Assembly (NCBI RefSeq): GCF_004745575.1
Contig: NZ_RPEM01000001.1
Coordinates: forward strand, 62,001-126,000
Reading direction: 5' to 3'
DNA length: 64,000 nucleotides
DNA from: Pseudotabrizicola sediminis
Lineage (GTDB): Bacteria > Pseudomonadota > Alphaproteobacteria > Rhodobacterales > Rhodobacteraceae
The translations under genes and the position numbers were made by a program. This document shows positions 1 to 9,649 of the stretch, piece after piece; the stretch's first letter is position 1, and each line of letters starts with the position of its first letter. Below the pieces are notes generated by a model that saw nothing but the letters and a program-made list of their open reading frames with translations, did no database searches and was not told where the DNA came from.

Positions 1-899
1 CGGGCCGGCTGTCGCGTGCGTCAATGGGGCGGACGGTGCAGGCATTGCGGATCTGTCAGAAAAAGATCGAACGGCACGGCGTGAAACGGATGCGGCTGGT
101 CGCGACCGAAGCCTGCCGCCGCGCCCGCAACGCCCGCGATTTCATCCGCCAGGTCAAACGCGAGGCCGGGCTGTCGCTGGAGATCATCACGCCGGAAGAA
201 GAGGCGCGGCTGGCGGTCATTTCCTGCGCCCCTTTGGTCAACGAACGGACCGAGCAGCTTTTGGTGGTTGATATCGGCGGCGGGTCGACCGAGCTTGTCT
301 GGATCGACCTGTCAGGCGTGATCCCTGAAAACCGCCCCCGCGCGATCATGAGCCTGCATTCCGGTTTTGACGCCCAGCCGATAGGCGGGGCGCGGGTGGT
401 GGACTGGATCTCGGTGCCGCTGGGGGTGGCCACCTTGCGTGACCAGTTCGGCGATGTTGATGATGACGCCGCCCGATTTGCGCTGATGAGCTGGTTCTTT
501 GAAGAACAGCTGGCCAGTTTTTCCCCCTATAACGCCCAGCATCCGCGCGAAGGGTTCCAGATCATCGGGACCTCTGGCACAGTGACGACTGTGGCCGCCA
601 GCTATCTTGGGCTGCGCCGCTATGACCGGACCAAGGTGGACGGGTTGCAGATGACCAGCGACCAGATTGATTTCGTGATCCGCGACTATCTGGCGCTTGG
701 GCCAGAGGGGCGGCGCACCGACCCGCGCATCGGGCGCGACCGCCATGCGCTGATCATGTCCGGCGCGGCTATCCTTCAGGCCTTGATGCGGATATGGCCA
801 ACCGACCGCCTTTCCGTGGCCGACCGTGGCCTGCGCGAGGGGCTCTTGTATGCCCAGATGACCGCCGATGGCGTGTTGACCGAAGGACCGTTCACATGA
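1..899 (+). CDS. ppx: Exopolyphosphatase / pppGpp phosphohydrolase, 5'-truncated
   Basis: Ppx/GppA-family phosphatase that removes phosphate from polyphosphate or from pppGpp. The frame is open from position 3 to the window edge, so the N-terminus lies outside; the ATG at 24 is internal. The ASKHA-fold phosphate motifs [11 protein letters not shown] and [10 protein letters not shown] are both visible, and the C-terminal part continues through [11 protein letters not shown]. The stop overlaps the rlmE start (ATGA at 896-899), which indicates translational coupling. The family is certain; ppx versus gppA cannot be separated from sequence alone. A PPK2-type polyphosphate kinase is also in the window, about 38 kb away. 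Confidence 0.9.
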   Translation, partial: GRLSRASMGRTVQALRICQKKIERHGVKRMRLVATEACRRARNARDFIRQVKREAGLSLEIITPEEEARLAVISCAPLVNERTEQLLVVDIGGGSTELVWIDLSGVIPENRPRAIMSLHSGFDAQPIGGARVVDWISVPLGVATLRDQFGDVDDDAARFALMSWFFEEQLASFSPYNAQHPREGFQIIGTSGTVTTVAASYLGLRRYDRTKVDGLQMTSDQIDFVIRDYLALGPEGRRTDPRIGRDRHALIMSGAAILQALMRIWPTDRLSVADRGLREGLLYAQMTADGVLTEGPFT

Positions 900-1642
900 G
901 TGAAAAAACCACATCTGGCCGTGGCCAGCGCGAATTGCGGGTGCGGGTGAAAACCGCCAAGGGGCGTAAATTGTCGTCCACGCTGTGGCTGGAGCGTCAG
1001 CTGAACGACCCATATGTGATCCGGGCGCGCAAAGAGGGCTACCGGGGCCGTGCGGCCTACAAGATTTCGGAACTGGATGACCGCTACGGCTTTCTGAAGC
1101 CTGGCGCGCGGGTGGTTGACCTTGGCTGCGCGCCGGGGGGGTGGTGTCAGGTGGCGGTGGTGCGGGTGAATGCGCTGTCACAGAACCCGAAAAAACCGGT
1201 GGGCACCGTGCTGGGAGTCGATCTGCAGGAAATCGAGCCGATTCCGGGGGCAGAACTGCACCAGCTGGATTTCCTGTCGGACGGCGCGGATGACATGGTC
1301 AAGGGCTGGCTGGGCGGGCGGGCCGATGTGGTGCTGTCCGACATGGCGGCGGCGGCATCGGGGCATAAGGCGACGGACCATTTGCGAATCGTCGCGCTGA
1401 TCGAGGCGGCGCTGGATTTTGCGTTTGACGTGCTGGAGGACGGCGGCACCTTTGTCGCCAAGGTTCTGGCGGGTGGGGCGGAAAACACCATGCAGGCCAT
1501 GCTGAAGAAGAACTTCACCAAAGTTGCCAATGTGAAACCGGCGGCCAGCCGGTCTGACAGTTCGGAAAAGTTTGTGGTGGCCATGGGCTATCGGGGGCGG
1601 GCGCTTGCAGCGGCAAAAGCTGCGGAAGAGGATGAGGATTGA
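896..1642 (+). CDS. rlmE: 23S rRNA (uridine-2'-O-)methyltransferase RlmE
   Basis: SAM-dependent RlmE/FtsJ/RrmJ enzyme that methylates the 2'-O of U2552 (E. coli numbering) in the 50S A-loop. The product is 248 residues, slightly longer than E. coli RlmE because of an N-terminal basic extension. SAM-binding motif [11 protein letters not shown] is clear. The K-D-K-E catalytic tetrad can be followed: K in AAYKISEL, D in [11 protein letters not shown] in [10 protein letters not shown] in [11 protein letters not shown]. The frame is open further upstream to 794, but the ATG at 896 overlaps the ppx stop and matches the family N-terminus. A strong hairpin terminator follows. Confidence 0.95.
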   Translation: MSEKTTSGRGQRELRVRVKTAKGRKLSSTLWLERQLNDPYVIRARKEGYRGRAAYKISELDDRYGFLKPGARVVDLGCAPGGWCQVAVVRVNALSQNPKKPVGTVLGVDLQEIEPIPGAELHQLDFLSDGADDMVKGWLGGRADVVLSDMAAAASGHKATDHLRIVALIEAALDFAFDVLEDGGTFVAKVLAGGAENTMQAMLKKNFTKVANVKPAASRSDSSEKFVVAMGYRGRALAAAKAAEEDED

Positions 1643-1672
1643 TCCGGTTCTGACAACAATCCGGCCTATGCG

Positions 1673-1696
1673 AAAGGCACCCCGCGGGGTGCCTTT
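1673..1696. terminator. Bidirectional intrinsic terminator
   Basis: A perfect palindrome: 11-base stem arms AAAGGCACCCC and GGGGTGCCTTT around a GC centre, with A and T runs at the ends. It lies between the convergent rlmE (+) and DUF882 (-) genes and can end both transcripts. Confidence 0.85.
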
Positions 1697-1732
1697 TCAC
1701 AAAAATCCTGCGAATTTTGAGGCGTTGCGCCC

Positions 1733-2302
1733 TTAGCCGCCCCAGCTGCGGACCGGGCCGCAATCCATGTGGACAAAATCAGACCGCGAGTATTTTCCGA
1801 CGCCGCCAGAGGCACAAGCCGCGGCCGCTTTGGCCATCTGACCCACCGAGCGTGACTTCAACCGCAGATCGGCGGCCTGACCCTTGAGGTGCAGCGAGTT
1901 CCGGGCGACCCCGCCCGACTGCGACCGCAGCATCGCATTGGTGCGCGGGCTGCGATAACCCGACAGCATCATATAGGGTTCGCTCACGTCCATCAGCCGG
2001 TGCGCCGCTGCCATGATATCCACCGTGCGCGCGTCGATTGCGGTGACGTCATTCGAACGCCAGTCGCGCATGAAGTGATTGATTTCCTTCATGGCTTCGG
2101 GAATGTACTTCCCTTCGATCCAGTAGATCGTGTCAATTCCTTCACCTGTCCGCCCGGAGTACATGCGGATGCGGCGAATGTCGCCCGCACCGCGCAGCAG
2201 ACCGAACGCGTTGGAGTATGTCGGAGCCGCAACCATAACGGACGCGGCGAACGCGCCCAGCAAGCCACGCCGCGAAAAACCCAGCTTCGATGTCTCTGTC
2301 AT
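1733..2302 (-). CDS. DUF882 / peptidase M15-type murein endopeptidase (YcbK/MepK-like), Tat-exported
   Basis: Predicted periplasmic peptidoglycan hydrolase of 189 residues. The start at 2302 (MTETSKLGFSRRGLLG) gives a twin-arginine signal (SRRGLLGAFAA) followed by a hydrophobic stretch; an upstream in-frame ATG at 2356 would bury the signal. The zinc-site pattern of M15/DUF882 proteins is visible near the C-terminus: SLHLKGQAAD and later FVHMD, with SGYRS in the middle. It is divergent from an L,D-transpeptidase gene, so two cell-wall enzymes share one intergenic region. Substrate specificity (MepK cleaves 3-3 cross-links made by L,D-transpeptidases) is inferred from family and neighbour. Confidence 0.85.
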   Translation of the reverse strand: MTETSKLGFSRRGLLGAFAASVMVAAPTYSNAFGLLRGAGDIRRIRMYSGRTGEGIDTIYWIEGKYIPEAMKEINHFMRDWRSNDVTAIDARTVDIMAAAHRLMDVSEPYMMLSGYRSPRTNAMLRSQSGGVARNSLHLKGQAADLRLKSRSVGQMAKAAAACASGGVGKYSRSDFVHMDCGPVRSWGG

Positions 2303-2623
2303 TCTTACGCCTGTCCCGTCGCATTGTTGACCACCTAGACGGCGGTTCGTCTGCACTTATCCCCAAGTGTGCAGATCTTATGCCACAGCATATTATGCAA
2401 CCCAAGGGCAGATTCTCCGCCAGTTCCCGTAATGACGCCCATCGGCAAAATTTTGCTGAAAGATGCACAGCGAATGTGCGGTATTTTTCTTAAGGAATTG
2501 TTGCGAGAAAGTAACGAAATCGGGCGTAAACGTGATCTGCTGGCCGGAACGTGAATGGACAGTGCCGCCAACTTCGCGGAAAGTCGGGAAAACATTGATA
2601 AATATCGCAAGGGTGATTTCACG
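2303..2623. promoter_or_regulatory. Divergent intergenic region between two cell-wall genes
   Basis: About 320 bases separate the start of the DUF882 peptidase (-) from that of the L,D-transpeptidase (+), so promoters for both must lie here. The part from about 2440 to 2530 is AT-richer than its surroundings. I see no confident operator, riboswitch or RNA gene. Short open frames here lack a ribosome-binding site and family features. Confidence 0.5.
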
Positions 2624-4240
2624 ATGAACGGATTGACTGGGGTGGCTGCGCTGCGTGGAATTTTGCTGTCGGCATCTTTTTTGGCTTTTGCCGCGCAGGC
2701 CCCGCTGTTGGCGCAAACTCTTCCCAGCCCGTTTGTCCAGACCATTGCCGTTGAGGCCAGCGAAGATGATGCCGTGGCGGCTTTCTACCTCGAAAACGGC
2801 TATAGCACCCTGTGGACCGGTGCTGCAGAGGTGGATGTGCAGCGCCGGTCGGCCCTGTTTGCGGCGCTGTCACGGGCGGCTGATCACGGCCTGCCGGTCG
2901 CGCGTTATAATGTGACCCGGCTGGCGGCGATGCTGTCGGGTGCGCAGACCGAAGGCGACCGCGCCCGGGCCGAGGTGGCACTGACCCGGGCCTATCTGGC
3001 CTATGCCCGCGATCTGTCCTCTGGCGCCACAGAGCCGAAAACCGTTGATCCCGGCATCGTGCGCGAAATCACGCGGCCCGATCCGGCACGGCTGCTGTCG
3101 CAGATCCAGACCCGCAACCCCGCAGAGGTTTTGCAGGGGTTGGTGCCGGCCTCGCCCCACTATGCGCAACTGATGCGGACCAAGCTGGGGCTTGAGGCCG
3201 GGCTGGCACAGGGCGGCTGGGGTCCGGTTGTCACTGCCACCTCACTGGCCCCCGGTGATGCGGGCGACAGTGTCGTGGCCCTGCGCGACCGGCTGATCGC
3301 CATGGGCTATCTGACCCGGTCGGCCACCAGCCGCTATGACGCGGCGATAAAGGCCGCCGTTCAGCGGTTTCAGCTGGATCATGGACTTACCGCCGATGGC
3401 AAGTCCGATGCGGCCACCCTGGCTGCGCTGAACATCGCGCCGCAAGAGCGGTTGAAGTCGGTGATCGTGGCGATGGAACGGCTGCGCTGGATGCACGATA
3501 CCCCGTTGGGCGACCGGCACATCTGGGTCAACCTGCCGGAGTTCACCTCCAAGATCATCGATCAGGGCCGGGTCACGTTCGAGACCCGCGCAGTGGTGGG
3601 CAAGAACGTGCCCGCGCAGCGCACGCCCGAGTTTTCCGACATGATGGCGCATATGGTCATCAACCCCAGTTGGGGGGTTCCGCGGTCGATCATCGTGTCC
3701 GAATATCTGCCGCTGTTGCAGCGCAACCCAAATGCGGTCAGCCACATGCAGGTGATCGACAACCGGGGCCGCGTGGTGCCGCGCGGGGCGGTGAATTTCG
3801 CCGGATATTCGGCGCGCAGCTTTCCCTTCGGCATGCGCCAGCCGCCGTCTGACAGCAATGCGCTGGGGCTGGTGAAGTTCATGTTCCCCAACAAGCACAA
3901 CATCTATCTGCATGATACGCCTGCAAAAAACCTGTTCAGCCATGAGGTGCGCGCCTACAGCCATGGCTGCATTCGTCTGGCCGACCCGTTCGATTTTGCC
4001 TATGCGCTGCTGTCGTTGCAATCGGATGATCCGCAGGGCGACTTTGAACGGCATCTGAAAACCCGCAATGAAACCACCGTAAAGCTGGAGCAAAAGGTGC
4101 CGGTGCATCTGGTGTACTTTACCGCCTGGCCGGGGGCGAAGGGACAGATGACCTATCGCGACGATATCTATGACCGCGATGCCAAACTGTTTCAGGCGCT
4201 TGAGGCTGCCGGGGTGGCCTTGCCTGTCGTTCAGGGCTAA
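2624..4240 (+). CDS. L,D-transpeptidase, YcbB/LdtD type
   Basis: Predicted periplasmic enzyme forming 3-3 peptidoglycan cross-links. The start at 2624 gives MNGLTGVAALRGILLSAS, a Sec signal ending near AQA; an upstream ATG at 2555 would add 23 hydrophilic residues. Length is 538 residues, typical of the YcbB subfamily. Order: scaffold domain (about 35-200), a peptidoglycan-binding segment (about 205-275, AVQRFQLDHGLTADG), then the YkuD domain with the catalytic SHGCIRL motif, Cys449. Divergent from the DUF882 peptidase, which may hydrolyse bonds of the kind this enzyme makes. Confidence 0.93.
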   Translation: MNGLTGVAALRGILLSASFLAFAAQAPLLAQTLPSPFVQTIAVEASEDDAVAAFYLENGYSTLWTGAAEVDVQRRSALFAALSRAADHGLPVARYNVTRLAAMLSGAQTEGDRARAEVALTRAYLAYARDLSSGATEPKTVDPGIVREITRPDPARLLSQIQTRNPAEVLQGLVPASPHYAQLMRTKLGLEAGLAQGGWGPVVTATSLAPGDAGDSVVALRDRLIAMGYLTRSATSRYDAAIKAAVQRFQLDHGLTADGKSDAATLAALNIAPQERLKSVIVAMERLRWMHDTPLGDRHIWVNLPEFTSKIIDQGRVTFETRAVVGKNVPAQRTPEFSDMMAHMVINPSWGVPRSIIVSEYLPLLQRNPNAVSHMQVIDNRGRVVPRGAVNFAGYSARSFPFGMRQPPSDSNALGLVKFMFPNKHNIYLHDTPAKNLFSHEVRAYSHGCIRLADPFDFAYALLSLQSDDPQGDFERHLKTRNETTVKLEQKVPVHLVYFTAWPGAKGQMTYRDDIYDRDAKLFQALEAAGVALPVVQG

Positions 4241-4282
4241 AACCTTGCTCAGCCACAAGCCTGTGGCGACAGGAGCACTGAC

Positions 4283-5362
4283 ATGACCCATCGCATCGCC
4301 GACATCGCTGCCGCCCTTGGGGCAGAGTTTGCCGGGGATGGCGATGTCACGGTGCGGGGTGCGTCTGAGCCGCAGCAGGCCGGGCCGCACGATCTGGCAC
4401 TGGCGGTGAACCCGAGATACGCGGAGGGTCTGGCTCAAGGGGCGGCGATTGCCGCGATGCTGTGGCCTGGCGCAGACTGGCAGGCGCTTGGCCTGAAGGC
4501 GGCGATCTTCGCGCCGCGCGGGCGGCTTGCGATGGCCGGGTTGACCAGCCTTCTGGACCCCGGCCCCGATATCGCGCCGGGTGTTCACCCGATGAGCGTG
4601 ATCGACCCCAGCGCGCAGATCGGCGCGGGCGCTGCGATTGGCCCCTTTGTCACCATAGGCGCCGGGGTCACCATCGGACCGAATGCGCGCATAGCCAGCC
4701 ATGTCAGCATTGCCGAAGGGGTCCGCATCGGCCCCGACGCGTTGATCCTGCAAGGCGCGCGCATCGGCGCGCGGGTGGCCATCGGCGCGCGGTTCATCTG
4801 CCAGCCGGGGGCAGTGATCGGGGCGGATGGGTTTTCCTTTGTCACACCGGAAAAATCCGGGGTGGAGGAAATTCGCGAAACCTTGGGCCAACGTGCGGGC
4901 ATCACCGCACAAAGCTGGACCCGGATACATTCACTAGGTTCCGTAACCATCGGCGATCATGTGGAAATCGGCGCGAATGCCTGCATCGACCGGGGCACGA
5001 TCCGCGACACCACCATCGGCAATGGCACCAAGCTCGATAACCTTGTCCACATCGGCCATAATGTGCAGGTGGGTGACGATTGTCTGCTGTGCGGGCAGGT
5101 CGGCATTGCCGGATCGGCGCGGATCGGCAACCGGGTGGTGCTTGCGGGGCAATGCGGCGTGAATGACAACATCTTTGTCGGCGATGACGTGATCTGCGGC
5201 GGCGGCACCAAGGTGTTCACCAATGCGCCCGCTGGACGGGTGCTTCTGGGCTATCCGGCGGTAAAGCTGGAGACCCATGTCGAGATGCAAAAGGCGCTGC
5301 GGCGCCTGCCCCGACTGGCGACAAAGGTTGCTGAAATAGAGAAAGTCATCCAAAAGTCATGA
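4283..5362 (+). CDS. lpxD: UDP-3-O-(3-hydroxyacyl)glucosamine N-acyltransferase LpxD
   Basis: Third enzyme of lipid A synthesis: transfers a 3-hydroxyacyl chain from ACP to the 2-amine of UDP-3-O-acyl-glucosamine. The 359-residue product has the N-terminal uridine-binding LpxD domain (1-95), then a long left-handed beta-helix of hexapeptide repeats ([20 protein letters not shown] and onward). The catalytic His of E. coli LpxD (His239) corresponds to His259 in [13 protein letters not shown]. It is not in the usual bamA-lpxD-fabZ-lpxA context; instead an acyl carrier protein and a ketosynthase follow in the same direction, 40 bases downstream. Confidence 0.95.
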   Translation: MTHRIADIAAALGAEFAGDGDVTVRGASEPQQAGPHDLALAVNPRYAEGLAQGAAIAAMLWPGADWQALGLKAAIFAPRGRLAMAGLTSLLDPGPDIAPGVHPMSVIDPSAQIGAGAAIGPFVTIGAGVTIGPNARIASHVSIAEGVRIGPDALILQGARIGARVAIGARFICQPGAVIGADGFSFVTPEKSGVEEIRETLGQRAGITAQSWTRIHSLGSVTIGDHVEIGANACIDRGTIRDTTIGNGTKLDNLVHIGHNVQVGDDCLLCGQVGIAGSARIGNRVVLAGQCGVNDNIFVGDDVICGGGTKVFTNAPAGRVLLGYPAVKLETHVEMQKALRRLPRLATKVAEIEKVIQKS

Positions 5363-5402
5363 ACGCTTCCTATATGTTGCGTGAACAGGAAGGAATGATC
5401 AC

Positions 5403-5666
5403 ATGACCCAGACCGCACAGACCATCATCGGGATCATTGCCGAACAGGCGCTGCTCGACCCCGCCGATCTGACCCTAGATACACGGCTGGATCAGCTTGC
5501 GCTGGACAGTCTGGCCATGGTCGAGCTGATCTTTGCGCTGGAAGAGACGTTTGACATCTCGGTCCCCTTCAACGCCAACGATCCCGGCAAGCAGGATTTT
5601 GATCTGTCTTCGGTGGGCGCGATCGTGCGCGCGGTTGAAGGTCTTGTCTCGCAAAAGGCTGCCTGA
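5403..5666 (+). CDS. Dedicated acyl carrier protein
   Basis: 87-residue acyl carrier protein. The phosphopantetheine site is Ser36 in LALDSLAMVEL, matching the DSL motif, followed by the conserved helix VELIFALEETFDISVPF. It is divergent from the housekeeping AcpP, and its C-terminal half is more like accessory ACPs such as AcpXL in general layout, although it is shorter than AcpXL. It sits between lpxD and a ketosynthase with only 6 bases to the latter, so it probably carries the chain made by that enzyme. GGAAGGAATG-type ribosome-binding sequence precedes the ATG. Confidence 0.85.
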   Translation: MTQTAQTIIGIIAEQALLDPADLTLDTRLDQLALDSLAMVELIFALEETFDISVPFNANDPGKQDFDLSSVGAIVRAVEGLVSQKAA

Positions 5667-5672
5667 GCGCTG

Positions 5673-6875
5673 ATGCACAGGGTTGTCATTACCGGCGCGG
5701 GCACGATCAATGCTCTGGGTCATGATCTGCCATCAACCTTCGCGGCTTTTGCCGGCGGGAAGGGCGGGATCGGCGCGCTGGATATTCCTGACGTTGACCG
5801 CCTGTCGATCCGCGTGGCGGGGCAGGTGCGGGGCTGGACGGCATCGGATCATTTCGATTTGCGGGGTCTCAGCCTTTATGACCGCATGACGCAGTTTGCC
5901 TTGTGGTCGGCACAGCAGGCGGTGGCGCAGTCGGGGTTGCAGTTTGACGGGGCGCTTGGGTTGCGGGCCGGGGTGGTGCTCGGCACGGCCGGCGGGGGCC
6001 TGGGTACCATCGACGACAGCTATCGCGCGGTCTATGCCGAGGGCAAGAACCGGGTGCACCCCCTGACCGTACCGCGCCTGATGGCCAGTGCCGGGGTCAG
6101 CCATATCAGCATGACCTACGGCTTGCGCGGGCCCGCGTTTACAGTCTCAACCGCCTGTGCCAGTTCCAACCATGCCATGGGGCTGGCGTTTCAGATGGTG
6201 CGTTCAGGAGCCGCCCCGGTGATGCTGACCGGCGGGTCCGAGGCGATGCTGACCTTTGGCGGCTTGAAGGCGTGGGAAGGGCTGCGCGTGATGGCAACCG
6301 ACGCCTGCCGCCCGTTTTCGGCCGACCGCAGCGGCATGGTGCAGGGCGAAGGTGCGGCCGTCTTTGTGTTCGAATCCTACAACCATGCCCGCGCGCGCGG
6401 GGCCGAGATTCTGGCCGAGGTCGCGGGTTTTGCCATGTGTTCGGATGCACATGACATCGTGATGCCGTCTGCCGAAGGGGCGGTGCGCGCCATGCGCGCT
6501 GCGCTGGATGACGCGGGGATTGAGGCGGGGCAGGTGGGCTATATCAACGCCCATGGCACCGGCACCAAGGCCAATGATGCGAATGAGGCGATGGCGATCC
6601 GCACGGTGTTTGGTGATGCGCCGCCGCCGGTGTCATCGACCAAGGGGGCGCATGGCCATATCATCGGCGGCACCGGCGCGGTGGAGCTGCTGGCCTGCCT
6701 GATGGCGCTGCGCGAGGGCATCATCGCGCCGACGCTGGGCCATCGTCAGGCAGACCCTGATTGTGCGCTCGACGTGGTGCCGAACACCGCGCGCGCGGCA
6801 AAGGTGGATGTGGCGCTGAGCAATGCCTTTGCCTTTGGCGGGCTGAATGCCGTGCTGGTGCTGCGCCGGATCTGA
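5673..6875 (+). CDS. Beta-ketoacyl-ACP synthase, FabF-like (KAS II type)
   Basis: 400-residue condensing enzyme of the thiolase fold. Catalytic Cys162 lies in STACASSNHAMG, His294 in NAHGTGTKAND, and the third motif SSTKGAHGHIIGG (Lys324, His329) replaces the usual STKSMTGH. This places it with accessory rather than housekeeping FabF enzymes. It starts 6 bases after the ACP stop, and both follow lpxD, so the likely role is elongation of a specialised acyl chain on the dedicated ACP, possibly for lipid A or another envelope lipid. Its product is unknown. A terminator follows. Confidence 0.88.
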   Translation: MHRVVITGAGTINALGHDLPSTFAAFAGGKGGIGALDIPDVDRLSIRVAGQVRGWTASDHFDLRGLSLYDRMTQFALWSAQQAVAQSGLQFDGALGLRAGVVLGTAGGGLGTIDDSYRAVYAEGKNRVHPLTVPRLMASAGVSHISMTYGLRGPAFTVSTACASSNHAMGLAFQMVRSGAAPVMLTGGSEAMLTFGGLKAWEGLRVMATDACRPFSADRSGMVQGEGAAVFVFESYNHARARGAEILAEVAGFAMCSDAHDIVMPSAEGAVRAMRAALDDAGIEAGQVGYINAHGTGTKANDANEAMAIRTVFGDAPPPVSSTKGAHGHIIGGTGAVELLACLMALREGIIAPTLGHRQADPDCALDVVPNTARAAKVDVALSNAFAFGGLNAVLVLRRI

Positions 6876-6885
6876 CACCAAACAA

Positions 6886-6914
6886 AAAGGCCGCACCCAA
6901 CGGGCGCGGCCTTT
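6886..6914. terminator. Intrinsic terminator, usable on both strands
   Basis: Stem AAAGGCCGC / GCGGCCTTT with an inner CCC/GGG pairing. It lies between the convergent ketosynthase (+) and IalB-type gene (-). Confidence 0.8.
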
Positions 6915-6935
6915 GCAATCCGTAGGCGATCCCCG

Positions 6936-7598
6936 TTATGGGTTGGTCGCGGACACCGCCGTGTAGGCTGCCGTAAAGCCCTTGAGCGACAGGTCAACCG
7001 ACACCTTCTGGTCGGGTGCGACGACCGGAACGATGGTCAGCACCGCCTTGGCGCCCTTCTTGAACTGCTCTACCTCAGCTGCGGTGAACCCGATGCGCGA
7101 GATGCAGCCAATGGTCGAGCAGAAGGTAAAGGGATAGATCTTGGGCGCAGAGCCGTCGATGGCCATGACAAGGTTTTCGGTCAGCAGCGTTTCCAGCGGC
7201 ACGATCACCGTGGCACCGGCAGCCGCCTGATTGCCTGCGGGCAGGTTGAACATGCTGAACTCTGCCACGGCATTGTTGTCGCTGTCCCGCAGCAGCTGGT
7301 ACAGCTGGCACGGATCAGCACCGTCCTCGGTGCGGATGCAGCGCTGTTCCCAGGCGTCAAAGCTGGCCTCGACGTAAGAGCTTCCCACCCCGTCATTGAT
7401 CACTTCGGTGCCCATCGACAGCCCGCTGTCAATGGGCGCATCCGCGGCTGGCGCGGGGGCCGCGTCGTCGGTTGGCGCGCCTTCGGTGGCGGGGGGCGTG
7501 GTCGCGTCTTGCGCCCAGACACCCGTTGCCACGGATGAGGCCAGCAGAAGGGCCACAGCAAGGGATTTGGAAAGGGGAGAAATCGCTGAAAGAGTCAT
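6936..7598 (-). CDS. Invasion-associated locus B (IalB) family secreted protein
   Basis: 220-residue exported protein. The N-terminus (MTLSAISPLSKSLAVALLLA, then VWAQ) is a Sec signal. A low-complexity Ala/Pro/Thr linker (about 30-60) follows, then the IalB domain with the conserved WEQRC near residue 84 and a second Cys pair (FCSTIGC). IalB proteins were named from Bartonella but are widespread in free-living alphaproteobacteria, so invasion should not be read into the name. The function is unknown; a periplasmic or outer-membrane-associated role is inferred from the signal. Confidence 0.85.
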   Translation of the reverse strand: MTLSAISPLSKSLAVALLLASSVATGVWAQDATTPPATEGAPTDDAAPAPAADAPIDSGLSMGTEVINDGVGSSYVEASFDAWEQRCIRTEDGADPCQLYQLLRDSDNNAVAEFSMFNLPAGNQAAAGATVIVPLETLLTENLVMAIDGSAPKIYPFTFCSTIGCISRIGFTAAEVEQFKKGAKAVLTIVPVVAPDQKVSVDLSLKGFTAAYTAVSATNP

Positions 7599-8065
7599 GT
7601 CACGTCCATCTGTCGCTGCGTTGGTTTTTCACCATTAGGGGTCGCTGTAACATGTTGCGCCAGAGCTGTCAGGTGGCAAAAGCGTGACCAGAAGCGCAGG
7701 CACCCTCAGGGTCAGGCTGCGGTTGGCCGGCAAGGTCCGCGCAGTGCGCAAATAAAAAAGGGCCAGTGATCCGGCCCTTTTTCAACGCTGTTTTTTTGCT
7801 CCCTGTCGGACCGGCCGACTTTATGATGGTGACGCTAAGGCGGAAACCCGCAGGCGTCAACCCGTCAAATGATCACAAAATCGCCTGTAAAACATGGCAA
7901 AGTGCCGCATGATTTAGGGGGGGCGCGCGCGCTGCATGCGCCGGTCGTGACATTGCCCCCGGCACCGCTGCGATGAAGGCTGGCATCGATGCGCCAACCG
8001 GATATGGTTGTGCGGCGGGCAGGCAAAGCCTGTGCGGGTCCGCGTCTGGAACAGGGAGACAGCTG
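7599..8065. other. Divergent intergenic region with an orphan terminator
   Basis: The flanking genes are transcribed away from each other, yet a strong intrinsic terminator sits in the middle at 7755-7782. Neither flanking mRNA would need it, so a small untranslated transcript may end here. No recognised RNA family was identified. A 63-codon minus-strand frame crossing the terminator (7669-7860) has no family features and is not called. Confidence 0.5.
7755..7782. terminator. Orphan intrinsic terminator (possible sRNA end)
   Basis: Stem AAAAAGGGCC / GGCCCTTTTT with an 8-base loop. T-rich sequence follows on both strands (a second T run at 7792-7798 on the plus strand), so it could terminate either direction. 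Confidence 0.75.
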
Positions 8066-9616
8066 GTGTCGGAAGTGCCTTCAATTTTCGTCGGTGGTGG
8101 CGGGGCTGCGCATGGCCAGCCACAGGTTCTGCTTCTGGACCATGGCAATCGCCATGGCCTGATTGCCGGGGCCACCGGCACCGGCAAGACCGTGACCCTG
8201 CAGATCCTGGCCGAAGGGTTTTCCGCTGCCGGGGTTCCGGTCTTCATGTCCGACGTGAAGGGCGATCTGTCCGGGCTGGCCATGGCCGGTGATCCGGCGG
8301 GCAAGCTGCACGCAGCCTTCATGGCCCGCGCCGCTACCATCGGGCTGGATCTGCAATACCGCGCGTTTCCGGTGACGTTCTGGGACATGTTCGGTGAACA
8401 GGGCCATCCGGTGCGGGCGACCGTGGCCGAGATGGGGCCGCTTTTGCTGTCGCGCCTGCTGGACCTGACCGAGGCGCAGGAAGGCGTGCTGAACGTGGCC
8501 TTCCGGCTGGCGGATGAGGAAGAGCTGCCGCTGCTGGATCTCAAGGATCTGCAGGCGCTGCTGGTGTTCATCGGTGACAATGCGGGCGATATTTCTACCC
8601 GCTATGGTCTGGTGGCCCCCGCGTCGATCGGGGCGATCCAGCGCCGGTTGCTGGTGTTGGAAAATGAAGGCGGCACCGGTTTTTTCGGTGAACCCGCGCT
8701 CGATCTGGCCGATCTGATGCAGACCGACCCGCAAGGCTTTGGCCGGATCAACATTCTGGCGGCTGACAGGCTGATGCACAGCCCGCGGCTTTATGCGACG
8801 TTTCTGTTGTGGCTGCTTTCCGAACTGTTTGAAACCCTGCCCGAGGTCGGCAACCCCGACAAACCCAAGCTGGTGTTCTTCTTTGACGAGGCGCATCTGT
8901 TGTTCACCGATGCGCCGAAAGCCTTGGTGCAGAAGGTCGAACAGGTCGCCCGGCTGATCCGGTCCAAGGGGGTGGGGGTGTATTTCGTCACACAAAACCC
9001 GGCCGACGTGCCCGACACCATTCTGGGCCAGCTGGGCAACCGGGTGCAGCACGCCCTGCGCGCCTTTACCGCCAAGGACCAGAAGGATCTGCGCCTTGCC
9101 GCCCAGACCTATCGCGACAACCCCGAGTTCAAGACCGAAGACGCCATCCGCGACGTGGGCACCGGCGAGGCGGTGACCTCGTTTCTCGAACGCAAGGGCG
9201 TTCCGGGCGTGGTGCAGCGCACCCTGATCCGCCCGCCCTCCAGCCAGCTGGGGCCGATTGATCCGGCCACGCGGGCGCAGCTGATGGCGATGTCGGTGCT
9301 GCGCGGCAAATACGACACCGCCATCGACCGCGACAGCGCCTATGAGCGGTTGCGGGCCCGGGCGCACAAGGCCGCTGCCGAGGCCGAAGCGGCAGAGCGC
9401 GGCACAGCGGCTGATCCGCAAAGTGATCCGGGCGCGTTCAGCCGGGGGCGGCGCTATGACGGTGGCAGCAGCCGCACGCCAGCCCCCAAAACCGCCCGCC
9501 GCAGCAGCGATTCCGTGGGTGAGGCCTTTGCCAAAAGCTTTGCCCGCCAGCTTGGCACCAAATCGGGTCAGGCGCTGGTGCGCGGGGTGCTGGGCACCTT
9601 GTTCAAGAAACGCTGA
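8066..9616 (+). CDS. HerA-like ATPase, DUF853 (YjgR) family
   Basis: 516-residue FtsK/HerA-superfamily ATPase. I place the start at GTG 8066 because GGGAGA lies 6 bases upstream; an ATG at 7973 in frame would add 31 residues of non-family sequence. Walker A GATGTGKT is near residue 37 and Walker [11 protein letters not shown] near 270. A C-terminal low-complexity basic region (about 430-490) precedes a final helix. Members of this family are conserved in proteobacteria without an established role; DNA translocation is inferred from HerA homology. No NurA-like nuclease is adjacent, which argues against a repair pair here. Confidence 0.85.
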   Translation: MSEVPSIFVGGGGAAHGQPQVLLLDHGNRHGLIAGATGTGKTVTLQILAEGFSAAGVPVFMSDVKGDLSGLAMAGDPAGKLHAAFMARAATIGLDLQYRAFPVTFWDMFGEQGHPVRATVAEMGPLLLSRLLDLTEAQEGVLNVAFRLADEEELPLLDLKDLQALLVFIGDNAGDISTRYGLVAPASIGAIQRRLLVLENEGGTGFFGEPALDLADLMQTDPQGFGRINILAADRLMHSPRLYATFLLWLLSELFETLPEVGNPDKPKLVFFFDEAHLLFTDAPKALVQKVEQVARLIRSKGVGVYFVTQNPADVPDTILGQLGNRVQHALRAFTAKDQKDLRLAAQTYRDNPEFKTEDAIRDVGTGEAVTSFLERKGVPGVVQRTLIRPPSSQLGPIDPATRAQLMAMSVLRGKYDTAIDRDSAYERLRARAHKAAAEAEAAERGTAADPQSDPGAFSRGRRYDGGSSRTPAPKTARRSSDSVGEAFAKSFARQLGTKSGQALVRGVLGTLFKKR

Positions 9617-9649
9617 TCCGGTGGCCGGGCGATCCGCCCGGCCAACCCC

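Noticed and set aside
3242-4930. Long antisense open frame (562 codons, minus strand) over ldt and lpxD
   Set aside because: High-GC third-position artefact; it lies opposite two clear genes, and its product is rich in Arg, His and Gly with no family features.
7669-7860. 63-codon minus-strand frame between IalB and HerA-like genes
   Set aside because: Reads through the terminator hairpin and has no family features; an RNA explanation is preferred.
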